Shown one piece after another: positions 1 to 6,376 of a stretch of 6,376 bases of DNA. The stretch covers positions 1 through 6,376 of the forward strand of contig DKOG01000061.1 in assembly GCA_002469915.1 (NCBI GenBank). Direction: 5' to 3'. This DNA comes from Bacteroidetes bacterium UBA7368 (GTDB lineage Bacteria > Bacteroidota > Rhodothermia > Rhodothermales > UBA10348). The notes under the pieces are model-generated. The model saw nothing but the letters and a program-made list of their open reading frames with translations. It was not told the origin of the DNA and did not search any database. Positions within the stretch are counted from its first letter, which is position 1; every line of letters begins with the position of its first letter. Made by a program: the position numbers and the translations under genes.

Positions 1-727
1 TTTCAGTATGGAGATGCCGGGTGAATCAATTGTTATGCGGATGTTGTCATCACTTGGGCGCATTGACCAACATAAAATTCGTTCAGGAAAATTAGAAGAT
101 GAAGATTGGCCGCGATTAACTTCGTCAATTAGCATGTTGTCTGAAGCACCCATCTTTATCGATGATACGCCCGGCCTAACGGTACTTGAGTTACGCGCAA
201 AATGTCGACGACTTAAAGCAGAACACGATATCGGCCTCATTATCGTGGACTATCTCCAGCTTATGCACGGGGGTTCAGTGGGCAAAAACTCGAATCGTGA
301 GCAAGAAATTGCCCACATTTCTCGATCCCTGAAAGGCCTTGCCAAAGAGTTGAACGTTCCGGTAATCGCGCTCTCCCAGCTCTCACGTGCCGTTGAAACA
401 CGTGGCGGTGACAAACGCCCACAGCTATCAGACCTTCGTGAATCTGGATCCATTGAGCAGGACGCCGATGTGGTCGCCTTCATTTATCGGGCCGAGCGGT
501 ACGGCATCACGGTCGATGAAAGTGGTAACTCGACCGAGGGTTTAGCCGAACTCATCATCGGTAAACAACGAAACGGTCCCATTGGAGATGTTTCGTTAGC
601 CTTTGTTCACCAGCATGCCCGATTTGAAAACCTCACGACGTATTATGCGCCGGGCGATTACGTACCCGAAGGACCCGGCGAAGATGCTGGCGCTTTACCA
701 CCCGGAAATGATCCTGCTCCCTTCTAA
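1..727 (+). CDS. dnaB: Replicative DNA helicase DnaB, C-terminal part (5' end outside window)
   Basis: DnaB is the hexameric 5'-3' helicase that unwinds DNA at the replication fork. The reading frame enters at base 2 with FSMEMP, the counterpart of the FSLEM motif just after the Walker A region, so the N-terminal domain, linker and Walker A loop lie upstream of the window. The Walker B strand [11 protein letters not shown] has its Asp codon at about 248-250. It is followed by the SQLSRAVE segment (about 374-397), the [15 protein letters not shown] signature (about 431-475) and GKQRNGPIG (about 560-586), which holds the Arg-finger-type residue. All core RecA-fold motifs of this half are intact. 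The tail after the core ([13 protein letters not shown] onward) is acidic and Pro/Gly-rich, as is common for variable DnaB C-termini. The frame ends at TAA 725-727, 32 bp before the next gene on the same strand. Identity is very secure; only the missing 5' part cannot be judged. Confidence 0.97.
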   Translation, partial: FSMEMPGESIVMRMLSSLGRIDQHKIRSGKLEDEDWPRLTSSISMLSEAPIFIDDTPGLTVLELRAKCRRLKAEHDIGLIIVDYLQLMHGGSVGKNSNREQEIAHISRSLKGLAKELNVPVIALSQLSRAVETRGGDKRPQLSDLRESGSIEQDADVVAFIYRAERYGITVDESGNSTEGLAELIIGKQRNGPIGDVSLAFVHQHARFENLTTYYAPGDYVPEGPGEDAGALPPGNDPAPF

Positions 728-759
728 CAAGAGCAGTTCATTCCACTAGACAACTCACG

Positions 760-1965
760 ATGGATCCGAAGCAATTTTATCGGAAGATGGAACGCATGTT
801 GGCGCGTATCGCCGGCGAGAGTCACGATGATGATTTTCTGCCACTGATTCTTGAGAATCTAGTCAGTTCCTTCGGTGAGCAGCTCCGATTTGGCAACGGA
901 CACATGTACCGAGAATTGTTTGGGGCCTACGAGCTTCTCCATACTTCTGGATCAACGGATTTATTTCCAGCGCGCATCTCCGTAACCGATCCGGCGGCAC
1001 AACAGATTTACAAGCACGGAGCCTTTCTATTTGAAATGCCCGAGGAGCTGCCGGATTGGTATAAACCTCAGGAAGATGATGCCCCTCAATTCGTCGCCTT
1101 CCGGGTTGAAGGCGCTCCAGGGTATCAGTACTTGTTCATGTTTTCCCTAAAAGAAGGGTGGCAACGTGCCGAGTTGGCTTTCTGTCTCAATGGGGTCCGA
1201 TTCTCTTTAAATACCCGCCTCAAATCCGAAGCGGCACAAAGTGAACTGGAAACAGCGGCAGCCATTCAGCGAAGTCTTCTGCCTCAACGCCCGCCAGAAT
1301 TCGACGGGTTCGATATTGCTGTACGCTCGAAACCGGCTGAAGCCGTAGGTGGAGATCTCTATGACTTCATCGAACTCGAAAACGAACTATTGGGCATCGC
1401 CATGGGTGACGCCAGCGGACACGGGATGCCTGCAGCACTGCTCGTAAGGGACGTATTGATGGGCATACGGATGGGGGTCGGGACCAATCTGAAAATGCTA
1501 TACGCGATGAAGAAACTGAATCGCGTTATTCACAAAACCACGCTCTCCACTCGGTTTGTATCCGTCTTTTATTGTGAGCTGGCTCGTTCGGGTGGCATAT
1601 TGTTCACTAACGCCGGACACACATCGGGGCTGATTATCTCTGGAGACAATTACAGCACCATACATCGCATGGACCCTACCGGACCCATCATGGGTCCTTT
1701 GCCCGATATTCCATTAGAAAGAGACTATGCAGAGATTCCGCCCGGTGGAATCTTGGTTCTCTACACAGACGGTATCACCGAACGAACCGAAAAGGATGGC
1801 TCCATTTTTGAAGAAGAAGGCCTCATCCGGTTGGTTCAAAAGCACGCTGATCGCTCCGCAGCTACCATCGTGAATGAAGTGTTTGAATACTCACTTTCGC
1901 TAGATCATCAATCCGATTTATTCGAGGACGACTCCACCCTGATGATCATCAAACGCAGCGCCTAA
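760..1965 (+). CDS. PP2C/SpoIIE-type serine phosphatase (RsbU-like)
   Basis: This is a 401-residue PPM-family protein phosphatase of the SpoIIE/RsbU class. These enzymes dephosphorylate phosphoserine on anti-anti-sigma (STAS) proteins in partner-switching pathways. The catalytic domain spans about residues 163-399. It is preceded by the helix AAAIQRSLLPQ that typically leads into this domain. Metal-binding acidic residues are visible: D199 in GGDLYD, D217 in GDASGHG, D337 in LYTDGITE and D390/D391 in EDDSTL. Residues 1-160 form an N-terminal region with no predicted membrane segment; it may be a divergent GAF-like sensor domain, but I cannot assign it firmly. The ATG at 760 is the first in frame after the dnaB stop and has no clear ribosome-binding site, as is common in Bacteroidota. 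The gene could be cotranscribed with dnaB. No STAS protein, anti-sigma kinase or sigma factor is encoded next to it, so its target is not visible here. Confidence 0.93.
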   Translation: MDPKQFYRKMERMLARIAGESHDDDFLPLILENLVSSFGEQLRFGNGHMYRELFGAYELLHTSGSTDLFPARISVTDPAAQQIYKHGAFLFEMPEELPDWYKPQEDDAPQFVAFRVEGAPGYQYLFMFSLKEGWQRAELAFCLNGVRFSLNTRLKSEAAQSELETAAAIQRSLLPQRPPEFDGFDIAVRSKPAEAVGGDLYDFIELENELLGIAMGDASGHGMPAALLVRDVLMGIRMGVGTNLKMLYAMKKLNRVIHKTTLSTRFVSVFYCELARSGGILFTNAGHTSGLIISGDNYSTIHRMDPTGPIMGPLPDIPLERDYAEIPPGGILVLYTDGITERTEKDGSIFEEEGLIRLVQKHADRSAATIVNEVFEYSLSLDHQSDLFEDDSTLMIIKRSA

Positions 1966-2721
1966 TTAATCTCCAGCGGCCGGTTTGTCTCGCAGCTGTA
2001 CCGGCTCTACCCGTTTTTTTCTGCCTCGCAATCGAAGATTGAGCATTTCCACAAAAACGGAGAAGGCCATCGCGAAGTAGATATATCCACGTGGAAGGTG
2101 GAAGTCTAATCCCTCCGCTACAAGCGCCACACCGACCATCAGCAAAAAGCTTAAGGCAAGCATTTTTACCGTTGGATGCCTGTCAATGAAGTCTGAAACC
2201 GCTTTAGCGCTAAACATCATAAATAGAATAGCGAGCACGATGGCCGTTATCATGATCGGAACCTGATCCACCATTCCAACGGCCGTAATTACTGAATCCA
2301 GGGAAAAAACCAGGTCCAGAATAAAGATCTGAGCCAGCACACTGCCAAAAGTGACGGCCGTTTTCCCTGCAGTGTGATCCTCCTCTCCTTCCAGTTTATT
2401 GTGGATCTCGTGGGTAGACTTGGCTAATAGAAACAGTCCACCGCCAATCAATATTAAGTCCCGACCTGAAACGGCAAACTCCATGACAGTGAACATGGGA
2501 GCCGTAAGGCGCATAATCCAAGTAAGCGATAATAGAAGAACAACGCGTCCAAACAATGCCAGGAGCAAGCCCAGAAAACGAGCTCTAGGCTGCTGTTCAG
2601 CTGGCAACCGACCCGACAAAATGGATATGAAAATAATGTTGTCCACGCCCAGGACAATCTCAAGGGCGGTAAGCGTTCCAAGGGCAACCCAAGCATTCGG
2701 GTCAGTAATCCATTCAAACAT
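1966..2721 (-). CDS. TerC family integral membrane protein
   Basis: This is a 251-residue polytopic inner-membrane protein of the TerC family. Members have been linked to tellurite resistance and, for several bacterial homologues, to manganese export, often to metallate secreted enzymes. About seven hydrophobic segments are visible, near residues 12-35, 48-70, 87-103, 125-148, 156-173, 187-204 and 211-228. The two family hallmarks are present as an internal-repeat pair of acidic membrane motifs: EIVLGVDNIIF (E21, D27) and DLVFSLDSVITAVG (D136, D142), the likely metal-binding residues. The loop after segment 3 is charged and His-containing (residues 102-118), and the tail is basic (RLRGRKKR). 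The protein lacks the CBS and CorC-like domains of longer relatives. The ATG at 2721 suits the first membrane segment and lies about 31 bases after a Bacteroidota-type promoter box. Its stop codon directly abuts that of the converging phosphatase gene. Family assignment is secure; the transported ion is inferred. Confidence 0.93.
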   Translation of the reverse strand: MFEWITDPNAWVALGTLTALEIVLGVDNIIFISILSGRLPAEQQPRARFLGLLLALFGRVVLLLSLTWIMRLTAPMFTVMEFAVSGRDLILIGGGLFLLAKSTHEIHNKLEGEEDHTAGKTAVTFGSVLAQIFILDLVFSLDSVITAVGMVDQVPIMITAIVLAILFMMFSAKAVSDFIDRHPTVKMLALSFLLMVGVALVAEGLDFHLPRGYIYFAMAFSVFVEMLNLRLRGRKKRVEPVQLRDKPAAGD

Positions 2722-2752
2722 GGAAGATCGGGGTCAGAGTGAAATGATATGT

Positions 2753-2784
2753 CAAATATAACACCCTTGTTGTAGTTCAACGAA
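2753..2784 (-). promoter_or_regulatory. Candidate Bacteroidota-type promoter for the TerC gene
   Basis: Read on the minus strand, bases 2760-2753 are TATATTTG, an exact match to the TAnnTTTG -7 box used by the primary sigma factor of Bacteroidota. Twenty bases further upstream (2784-2781) is TTCG, three of four matches to the -33 TTTG element. The box ends 31 bases before the TerC ATG, giving a short leader without a Shine-Dalgarno sequence. Position and match are good, but the motif is short and no transcript data are available. Confidence 0.5.
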
Positions 2785-2913
2785 ATGGATTCCTACGCCA
2801 AAAGGAAAACCGAGCAGAAAGAGCGCGTGTAAGCCTGCGAAAAAAACCCATAGAATCCGTCGGAAGTTGAGTTAAAACATCCTTCTACGGCTCACTTGGC
2901 GATAAGGATACAG

Positions 2914-3313
2914 CTAATTCGGATAACCCAAGGCGAGGGACATGTGTTCAACATTCCATTCCTCCCGGTACACACCAATACTTCCAAAAAAGCCATATCC
3001 ATTATTTACGTTGGACAAGGCTCCTGGCTGAGCAAGTACTTCAGGATTGAAAACACCTTCTGGTGGATCCCAGTTTTTATCCAGTATCCGAACCTGAAAA
3101 CCAAGTGCCGTAAGTCCGTAAGGTGCTCCTGTCGGCTGCTGACCGGTACTCAGCGACCAGGCAATGTCATCCTTTACGACTTGCTGATCATCCCAAATAT
3201 CCCCAAACGGTGAAGTACTTTTCCTCGTTCTCAAAAGGATCTACAGCCGTATCACTGCACCCCACAAGAAAGAGAACAAGTAAGACTAGGAAAGCAGAAA
3301 GGCGGATATTCAT
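2914..3313 (-). pseudogene. Remnant of a secreted lipoprotein gene (DUF4249-like), internally deleted and frameshifted
   Basis: The ATG at 3313 opens a lipoprotein signal peptide: MNIRLSAFLVLLVLFL followed by the lipobox LVGC (Cys19), then SDTAVDPFENEEKYFTVWGYLG. This frame stops at TGA 3190-3188 after 41 residues. In the next frame a well-formed C-terminal part continues to TAG 2916-2914: DIWDDQQVVKDDIAW, PYGLTALGFQVRILD, and a conserved-looking NVNNGYGFFGSIG motif near the end. Together the pieces encode only about 135 residues, while outer-membrane lipoproteins of this type are usually about 300 or more. The junction lies in an imperfect direct repeat, TTTGGGGATA / TTTGGGATGA (about 3204-3185), which suggests deletion between short repeats. 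The product would have been anchored in a membrane by the lipidated Cys. The DUF4249-like assignment rests on overall resemblance and is tentative; the broken state is clear from the two frames. An ATG at 3234 could open the C-terminal frame alone, but that product would lack any export signal. Confidence 0.65.
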
Positions 3314-3336
3314 AACATTCCAGGTTGATAGGAGCA

Positions 3337-3350
3337 AAGAACATGTTCTT
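3337..3350. repeat. 14-bp perfect palindrome upstream of the lipoprotein remnant
   Basis: AAGAACATGTTCTT is its own reverse complement. It lies 23 to 36 bases upstream of the lipoprotein remnant's ATG (minus strand) and just beyond the stop of the neighbouring remnant, where an operator could sit. The inner GAAC-AT-GTTC has too short a spacer for the Bacillus-type LexA box (GAAC-N4-GTTC). No regulator is encoded nearby. Confidence 0.5.
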
Positions 3351-3353
3351 AAG

Positions 3354-3609
3354 TCATTTCACGGCGTTGGGATCGGCCGCGGCCTCAATAGCTGACCCCG
3401 TTCGTGGAATCGAAATGACCCAAACCATGTGTTCCGTATTCGGTTGGTTCATGTATCTCCCTGCTACGAAGTATCGTTCTTCCTCACAGCTATACATACA
3501 TCATAGTTGCTGAACGACGTAATGCATGAACCGAGCGGTTCATATCGGTAGGTTGATCCGCACGAGGTAGTCTATATTCTGCGGTGAAAACAAGAGATGC
3601 GTATCTGCT
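3354..3609 (-). pseudogene. C-terminal remnant of an unrecognised minus-strand gene, broken by a 4-bp duplication
   Basis: I do not recognise the family. Two overlapping minus-strand frames read like protein. One, 3609 to the stop at 3490, contains ASLVFTAEYRLPRADQPTD and ends RSATMMYV. The other, 3497 to TGA 3356-3354, reads MYSCEEERYFVAGRYMNQ, then HMVWVISIPRTGSAIEAAAD, and ends DPNAVK. They are joined where the DNA holds GTAT twice in tandem (about 3499-3492 on the minus strand). Removing one copy makes a single frame of about 82 residues running RSATMMYSCEEERY across the join. Upstream, the frame is closed by TAG at 3612-3610, so the 5' part is missing or further decayed. The stop lies 40 bp before the lipoprotein remnant's ATG on the same strand, so the two probably once formed an operon. 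It could also be chance open reading; the amino-acid composition argues moderately against that. Confidence 0.45.
3526..3543. repeat. Inverted repeat with 8-bp perfect arms upstream of the protease
   Basis: ATGAACCG and CGGTTCAT flank a 2-base AG centre, giving an 18-bp near-perfect palindrome. Its right edge is 88 bases before the protease TTG start and it also lies within the decayed minus-strand fragment. It has the size and symmetry of a site for a dimeric repressor or activator, but may simply be chance sequence in former coding DNA. Confidence 0.45.
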
Positions 3610-3631
3610 CTAATTCAATGATTGCCTTGAT

Positions 3632-6376
3632 TTGAAACGAGTTCATCTATTATTGCTTGCCCTGGCACTGCCTTTTTTGGCGGTTCCCTCTGCCTACGCG
3701 CAAAGCCGTGTAGACAAAGTTACGTTGGACCAGATTTCAACTCGTTCTAGAGAGGCACTATCGTGGAGCACCTCTCTCTTGGTATCGGACTCCGCGTCCA
3801 GAGTGCTAGTCGATTCATCCGGGGCAACCCGAGAAATGATCGGTCTCAAATATGGCCGCCCATTCTTGTACACTACCCACAACCGGCGGGCGGCGACCAC
3901 GTCCCGAACGCACACTCTCTGGACAGGTGGTCGATCGGGATACGATCTAATGGGGGCAGGCCAAGCGATTGGTGTATGGGACGCGGGCGTCGCCCGCTCA
4001 ACACATGTTGAATTGGCAGGACGAGTAGCCCAAAAGGACACCACTTCCGAAGGCCAAAATCACGCTACTCATGTCGCGGGTACCATCGCTGCATCGGGCG
4101 ATTGGGATATTGTTCGTGGCATGGCTCCAGCCTCTTTGATTAACGCTTACAACTGGAACGGCGATGTCGAAGAAATGGCCGCCGCCGCTGCCGAAGGACT
4201 CACCATTTCCAATCATTCGTACGGTACACCCCTTGGGTGGACGGCCAATATTCAAGGGGATGGCTTATGGGGGTGGATGGGAGACCCCTCTATTTCCCCA
4301 TCAGAAGACTTCCGTTTTGGGTGGTATGACGAACAGGCCGCTCTCTGGGATGAGCTAGCAATGGCTGCGCCTGAGTATCTCATCATTAAGAGTGCCGGCA
4401 ACGAGCGAGAGTGGCAAGGCCCGACCGATGGAGCTCCCCATTGGGTGTTTGATGATGGATGGAAGATGAGTTCCGCTGTTCGCTCGCGAGATGGCGCCCG
4501 CACGGGATACGATACCATTGGCGACTCAGGAGTATCAAAAAACGTGCTGACCGTAGGCGCAGTAGAAAGTGCGCCATGGGAAATTTCTACTCCGGAAGAC
4601 GTCGTAATGACTACGTTTTCAAGTTGGGGCCCAACCGATGATGGACGCATCAAACCTGATTTGGTCGCACCGGGTCTGCAGTTAATGTCTTCGAAGGCCG
4701 GCTCGGACACGGCATACGGACCATCAAGTGGCACATCCATGGCTGCTCCCGTGGTATCAGGGTCCGCATCCCTACTGCAAGAGCTTTATGCTCGGGAGTT
4801 TGGCGACAGACCCCCACTTTCCTCCTCGCTCAAAGGTCTTCTGTTACACACGGCCGATGAGGCTGGACGATTTCCCGGGCCGGACTACGAGTTTGGATGG
4901 GGGCACCTAAACTCAGAAAAAGCCGCTCGTCATATCAGGCAAACGGCCGTTGCCTCTCGATCTACGGCTCCAGTTCCTCCCTATCCTGCTCAAATGCTGG
5001 AAGCCTCTTTGCTGCCATCGGAAGTTTTTGAGTGGCCCGTTACTATCACAGAGACGGGGACCTTTAGGGCCACGTTGGTTTGGACCGATCCCGCTGATAC
5101 CGTTAGTGGACCCGCTCTCAATGATCCTTCCCTTCACTTGGTTCACGACCTAAATATGGTTGTCCTAGGTCCTGACGGCACGCACTATCCGTGGACGTTA
5201 GATCCTTTTCGGCCGGCAGAGCCGGCCGAAAAGGGGATTAACATTCGAGACAATGTTGAGCAAGTCCACTTCCGCGCTGAGCCCGGCGCGTACACCGTGC
5301 GGATCTCTGCGCCTGCTAATCTTCAAACCAATGCACAATGGTTTTCGCTTCTCATTGGAGAAGCCCAAGCAGGAGATCAAGGCAATCCCACCCACACTTT
5401 ATCGGGGACCGTGAAACAAGAGTCCATGGGTATCCAGAACGTCCGAGTACGCATTCAAGGACCTGTCTGGAAGGGATATAGCACATTGAAAGACGGCGTG
5501 TTTCTGTTTTCCGATTTACCCGACGGGACGTATACCATAATTCCCGAGAACCCATTACTGACTTTTTCACCGACATCGGCTGAAGTAACTCTACCCCTTG
5601 AATCCGGAAGAGTAGATTTTGAGGCGATCCCTCCCCTTCAGTTACTGAGAACGCGTCTGTTTGAAAGCACGTCGTTGCTCTCAGCAAATGAGCAGCAAGA
5701 CGCAATAGACGTAGAGACGGCTGCCGCCGGTGGTGTGTACGGAATGTCCCTCGTTTTTTCGAGTGACCGAGCAGCAGATCTGAACGGCCTTCAGCTTCAT
5801 CTAGACACCAGTTTTGATCCCCGCGTAACTCCTTTTTCCGGCCACACCGGGACCTACTGGCTCGACGAGTCACCGGAATGGCCCCTAAGTGCATACAGTT
5901 CAACGCGACTCTCGAAAAGGATTCCTGCCATCTGGTTTAGCGGTGAAGGACCACTCCCCAGAGAAGCCGTTATCCCCTTTACAGTGCAAGCTAATGGGGA
6001 TCAGGTGGTCTATGCAGACACCATCCGAATTACCGTGGATCGACCCGATGACATGGCTCCCATCGCCATTCCATCCATTCGACTGCCTGGACTCTCCTTT
6101 GCGAATCCCGGTGAGTCGCTCGAAATTCGGGCCGGATATCTAGATGGAAGTGCTGTTTCAGAACTTTCGGCCTTGCTTTTAGATCGGACCGATGAGTCAC
6201 GTATCCTCCACACCCTAGCCCTCAAGGACTCAGGGGACCTAAGCGCGGACTTTGATGTCCAGCAAGGAGACGGGTTATACACGGCTCGTTTTCGACCAAC
6301 GATAGAGGCCGAGTATCGCTTAGCCCTCCTATCGAAAGACGTGAGCGGTAACGAGCATACCCAGTTGACGGATGCT
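3632..6376 (+). CDS. Secreted subtilisin-like serine protease (S8, KP-43-like) with C-terminal beta modules, 3' end outside window
   Basis: This 915-codon frame is open to the window edge. It encodes an exported protease. The only usable start is TTG 3632: an in-frame TAA lies at 3611 and no ATG lies between, while the TTG gives a textbook signal peptide (MKRVHLLLL to PSAYA|Q, cleavage after residue 23). Residues 24-105 look like a short pro-region. The S8 domain spans about 110-425, with triad D117 (GVWDAG), H144 (NHATHVAGT) and S369 (GTSMAAP), oxyanion N257 (SAGNE), and SWGPTDDGRIKPDLVAPG at 331-348. Residues about 460-577 match the KP-43 beta-barrel (ATLVWTDP, HDLNMVVLGPDG, RDNVEQV). Residues about 588-667 resemble a carboxypeptidase-regulatory-like fold (LSGTVK to GTYTIIPEN). 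A module of unclear type follows (670-805), then an Ig-like repeat ending in D866-Y883 (KDSGDLSADF, GDGLY). The C-terminus, where a type IX sorting signal could sit, is not visible. Protease identity is very secure, the start fairly so. Confidence 0.94.
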   Translation, partial: MKRVHLLLLALALPFLAVPSAYAQSRVDKVTLDQISTRSREALSWSTSLLVSDSASRVLVDSSGATREMIGLKYGRPFLYTTHNRRAATTSRTHTLWTGGRSGYDLMGAGQAIGVWDAGVARSTHVELAGRVAQKDTTSEGQNHATHVAGTIAASGDWDIVRGMAPASLINAYNWNGDVEEMAAAAAEGLTISNHSYGTPLGWTANIQGDGLWGWMGDPSISPSEDFRFGWYDEQAALWDELAMAAPEYLIIKSAGNEREWQGPTDGAPHWVFDDGWKMSSAVRSRDGARTGYDTIGDSGVSKNVLTVGAVESAPWEISTPEDVVMTTFSSWGPTDDGRIKPDLVAPGLQLMSSKAGSDTAYGPSSGTSMAAPVVSGSASLLQELYAREFGDRPPLSSSLKGLLLHTADEAGRFPGPDYEFGWGHLNSEKAARHIRQTAVASRSTAPVPPYPAQMLEASLLPSEVFEWPVTITETGTFRATLVWTDPADTVSGPALNDPSLHLVHDLNMVVLGPDGTHYPWTLDPFRPAEPAEKGINIRDNVEQVHFRAEPGAYTVRISAPANLQTNAQWFSLLIGEAQAGDQGNPTHTLSGTVKQESMGIQNVRVRIQGPVWKGYSTLKDGVFLFSDLPDGTYTIIPENPLLTFSPTSAEVTLPLESGRVDFEAIPPLQLLRTRLFESTSLLSANEQQDAIDVETAAAGGVYGMSLVFSSDRAADLNGLQLHLDTSFDPRVTPFSGHTGTYWLDESPEWPLSAYSSTRLSKRIPAIWFSGEGPLPREAVIPFTVQANGDQVVYADTIRITVDRPDDMAPIAIPSIRLPGLSFANPGESLEIRAGYLDGSAVSELSALLLDRTDESRILHTLALKDSGDLSADFDVQQGDGLYTARFRPTIEAEYRLALLSKDVSGNEHTQLTDA
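5204..5234. repeat. 14-bp perfect inverted repeat inside the protease gene
   Basis: The arms CCTTTTCGGCCGGC (5204-5217) and GCCGGCCGAAAAGG (5221-5234) are exact reverse complements around the loop AGA, with a further possible G-U pair outside. In the protease frame it encodes DPFRPAEPAEKG within the KP-43-like beta domain. The mRNA would form a very stable hairpin. The order is T-tract, GC stem, A-tract, the reverse of an intrinsic terminator, and no U run follows on either strand. Confidence 0.85.

Larger units (their letters stand above)
2722..3631. other. 910-bp gap without an intact gene, containing gene remnants
   Basis: No complete, plausible gene was found on either strand between the TerC start and the protease start. 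On the minus strand, from right to left, it holds a decayed gene fragment (3609-3354), a palindrome (3337-3350), a broken lipoprotein gene (3313-2914), about 150 bases without a supported feature, and the TerC promoter. The plus-strand frames here (for example 2896-3213, 3123-3395 and 3325-3513) give peptides with no recognisable features and are probably mirror images of the minus-strand remnants. No tRNA, small RNA or insertion-sequence end was recognised. Confidence 0.7.

Noticed and set aside
1979..2020. Stem GCCGGT / ACCGGC followed by seven T, a possible terminator for the phosphatase gene
   Set aside because: The stem is only 6 bp with a 15-base loop, the T run starts eight bases after it, and the whole lies in TerC coding sequence, where the T run encodes the basic Lys/Arg tail.
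2399..2761. Plus-strand open frame of 120 residues opposite the TerC gene
   Set aside because: It is antisense to a gene with clear family motifs, has low-complexity basic content and no recognisable domain.
2752..2871. Minus-strand frame of 39 residues with one strongly hydrophobic stretch (ILWVFFAGLHALFLLGFPFG)
   Set aside because: It has no ATG, GTG or TTG before the hydrophobic segment and overlaps the TerC promoter. It could be a remnant of a membrane protein, but nothing supports a living gene.
3325..3513. Plus-strand 62-residue frame that could be a small protein
   Set aside because: No ribosome-binding site or signal was seen, and the opposite strand reads more like protein over the same bases.
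3551..3578. TTGATC and TATATT as a possible promoter for the protease
   Set aside because: Spacing between the elements is too short for a standard sigma-70 promoter and the match to TAnnTTTG fails at the last two bases.
5352..5903. Minus-strand open frame of 183 residues opposite the protease gene
   Set aside because: It is rich in Arg, Ser and Leu with no domain, and lies wholly opposite the continuous protease frame.

Overview
The window looks like chromosomal DNA from a member of the Bacteroidota / Rhodothermota / Balneolota group, with roughly balanced base composition. This placement is inferred from three things. The serine protease is of a type I associate with these bacteria. A decayed lipoprotein resembles the DUF4249-like proteins of this group. 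No clear Shine-Dalgarno site precedes any start, and a TAnnTTTG promoter box precedes the TerC gene. No rRNA, tRNA, CRISPR array, insertion sequence or phage gene was seen.

Layout. (1) 1-727, plus strand: the C-terminal half of the replicative helicase DnaB, cut by the window edge. (2) 760-1965, plus strand: a PP2C/SpoIIE-type (RsbU-like) serine phosphatase, 32 bp after dnaB and perhaps cotranscribed. (3) 1966-2721, minus strand: a TerC-family membrane protein, converging on the phosphatase with no base between the two stop codons. (4) 2722-3631: 910 bp without an intact gene. It holds a candidate TerC promoter, the remains of a secreted lipoprotein gene (intact signal peptide and C-terminus, but joined out of frame), the remains of a second minus-strand gene broken by what looks like a 4-bp tandem duplication, and two perfect palindromes. 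(5) 3632-6376, plus strand: a large secreted subtilisin-like (S8, KP-43-like) protease that runs off the window. It starts at TTG, has a complete catalytic triad and carries several beta-rich C-terminal modules. A 14-bp perfect inverted repeat lies inside it.

The intact genes are housekeeping (dnaB), signalling (phosphatase), probable metal-ion transport (TerC) and extracellular proteolysis (S8). They do not form one obvious pathway. The most informative part is the gene graveyard between TerC and the protease, where two adjacent minus-strand genes have decayed by visible lesions. I see no convincing new defence or mobile system here.
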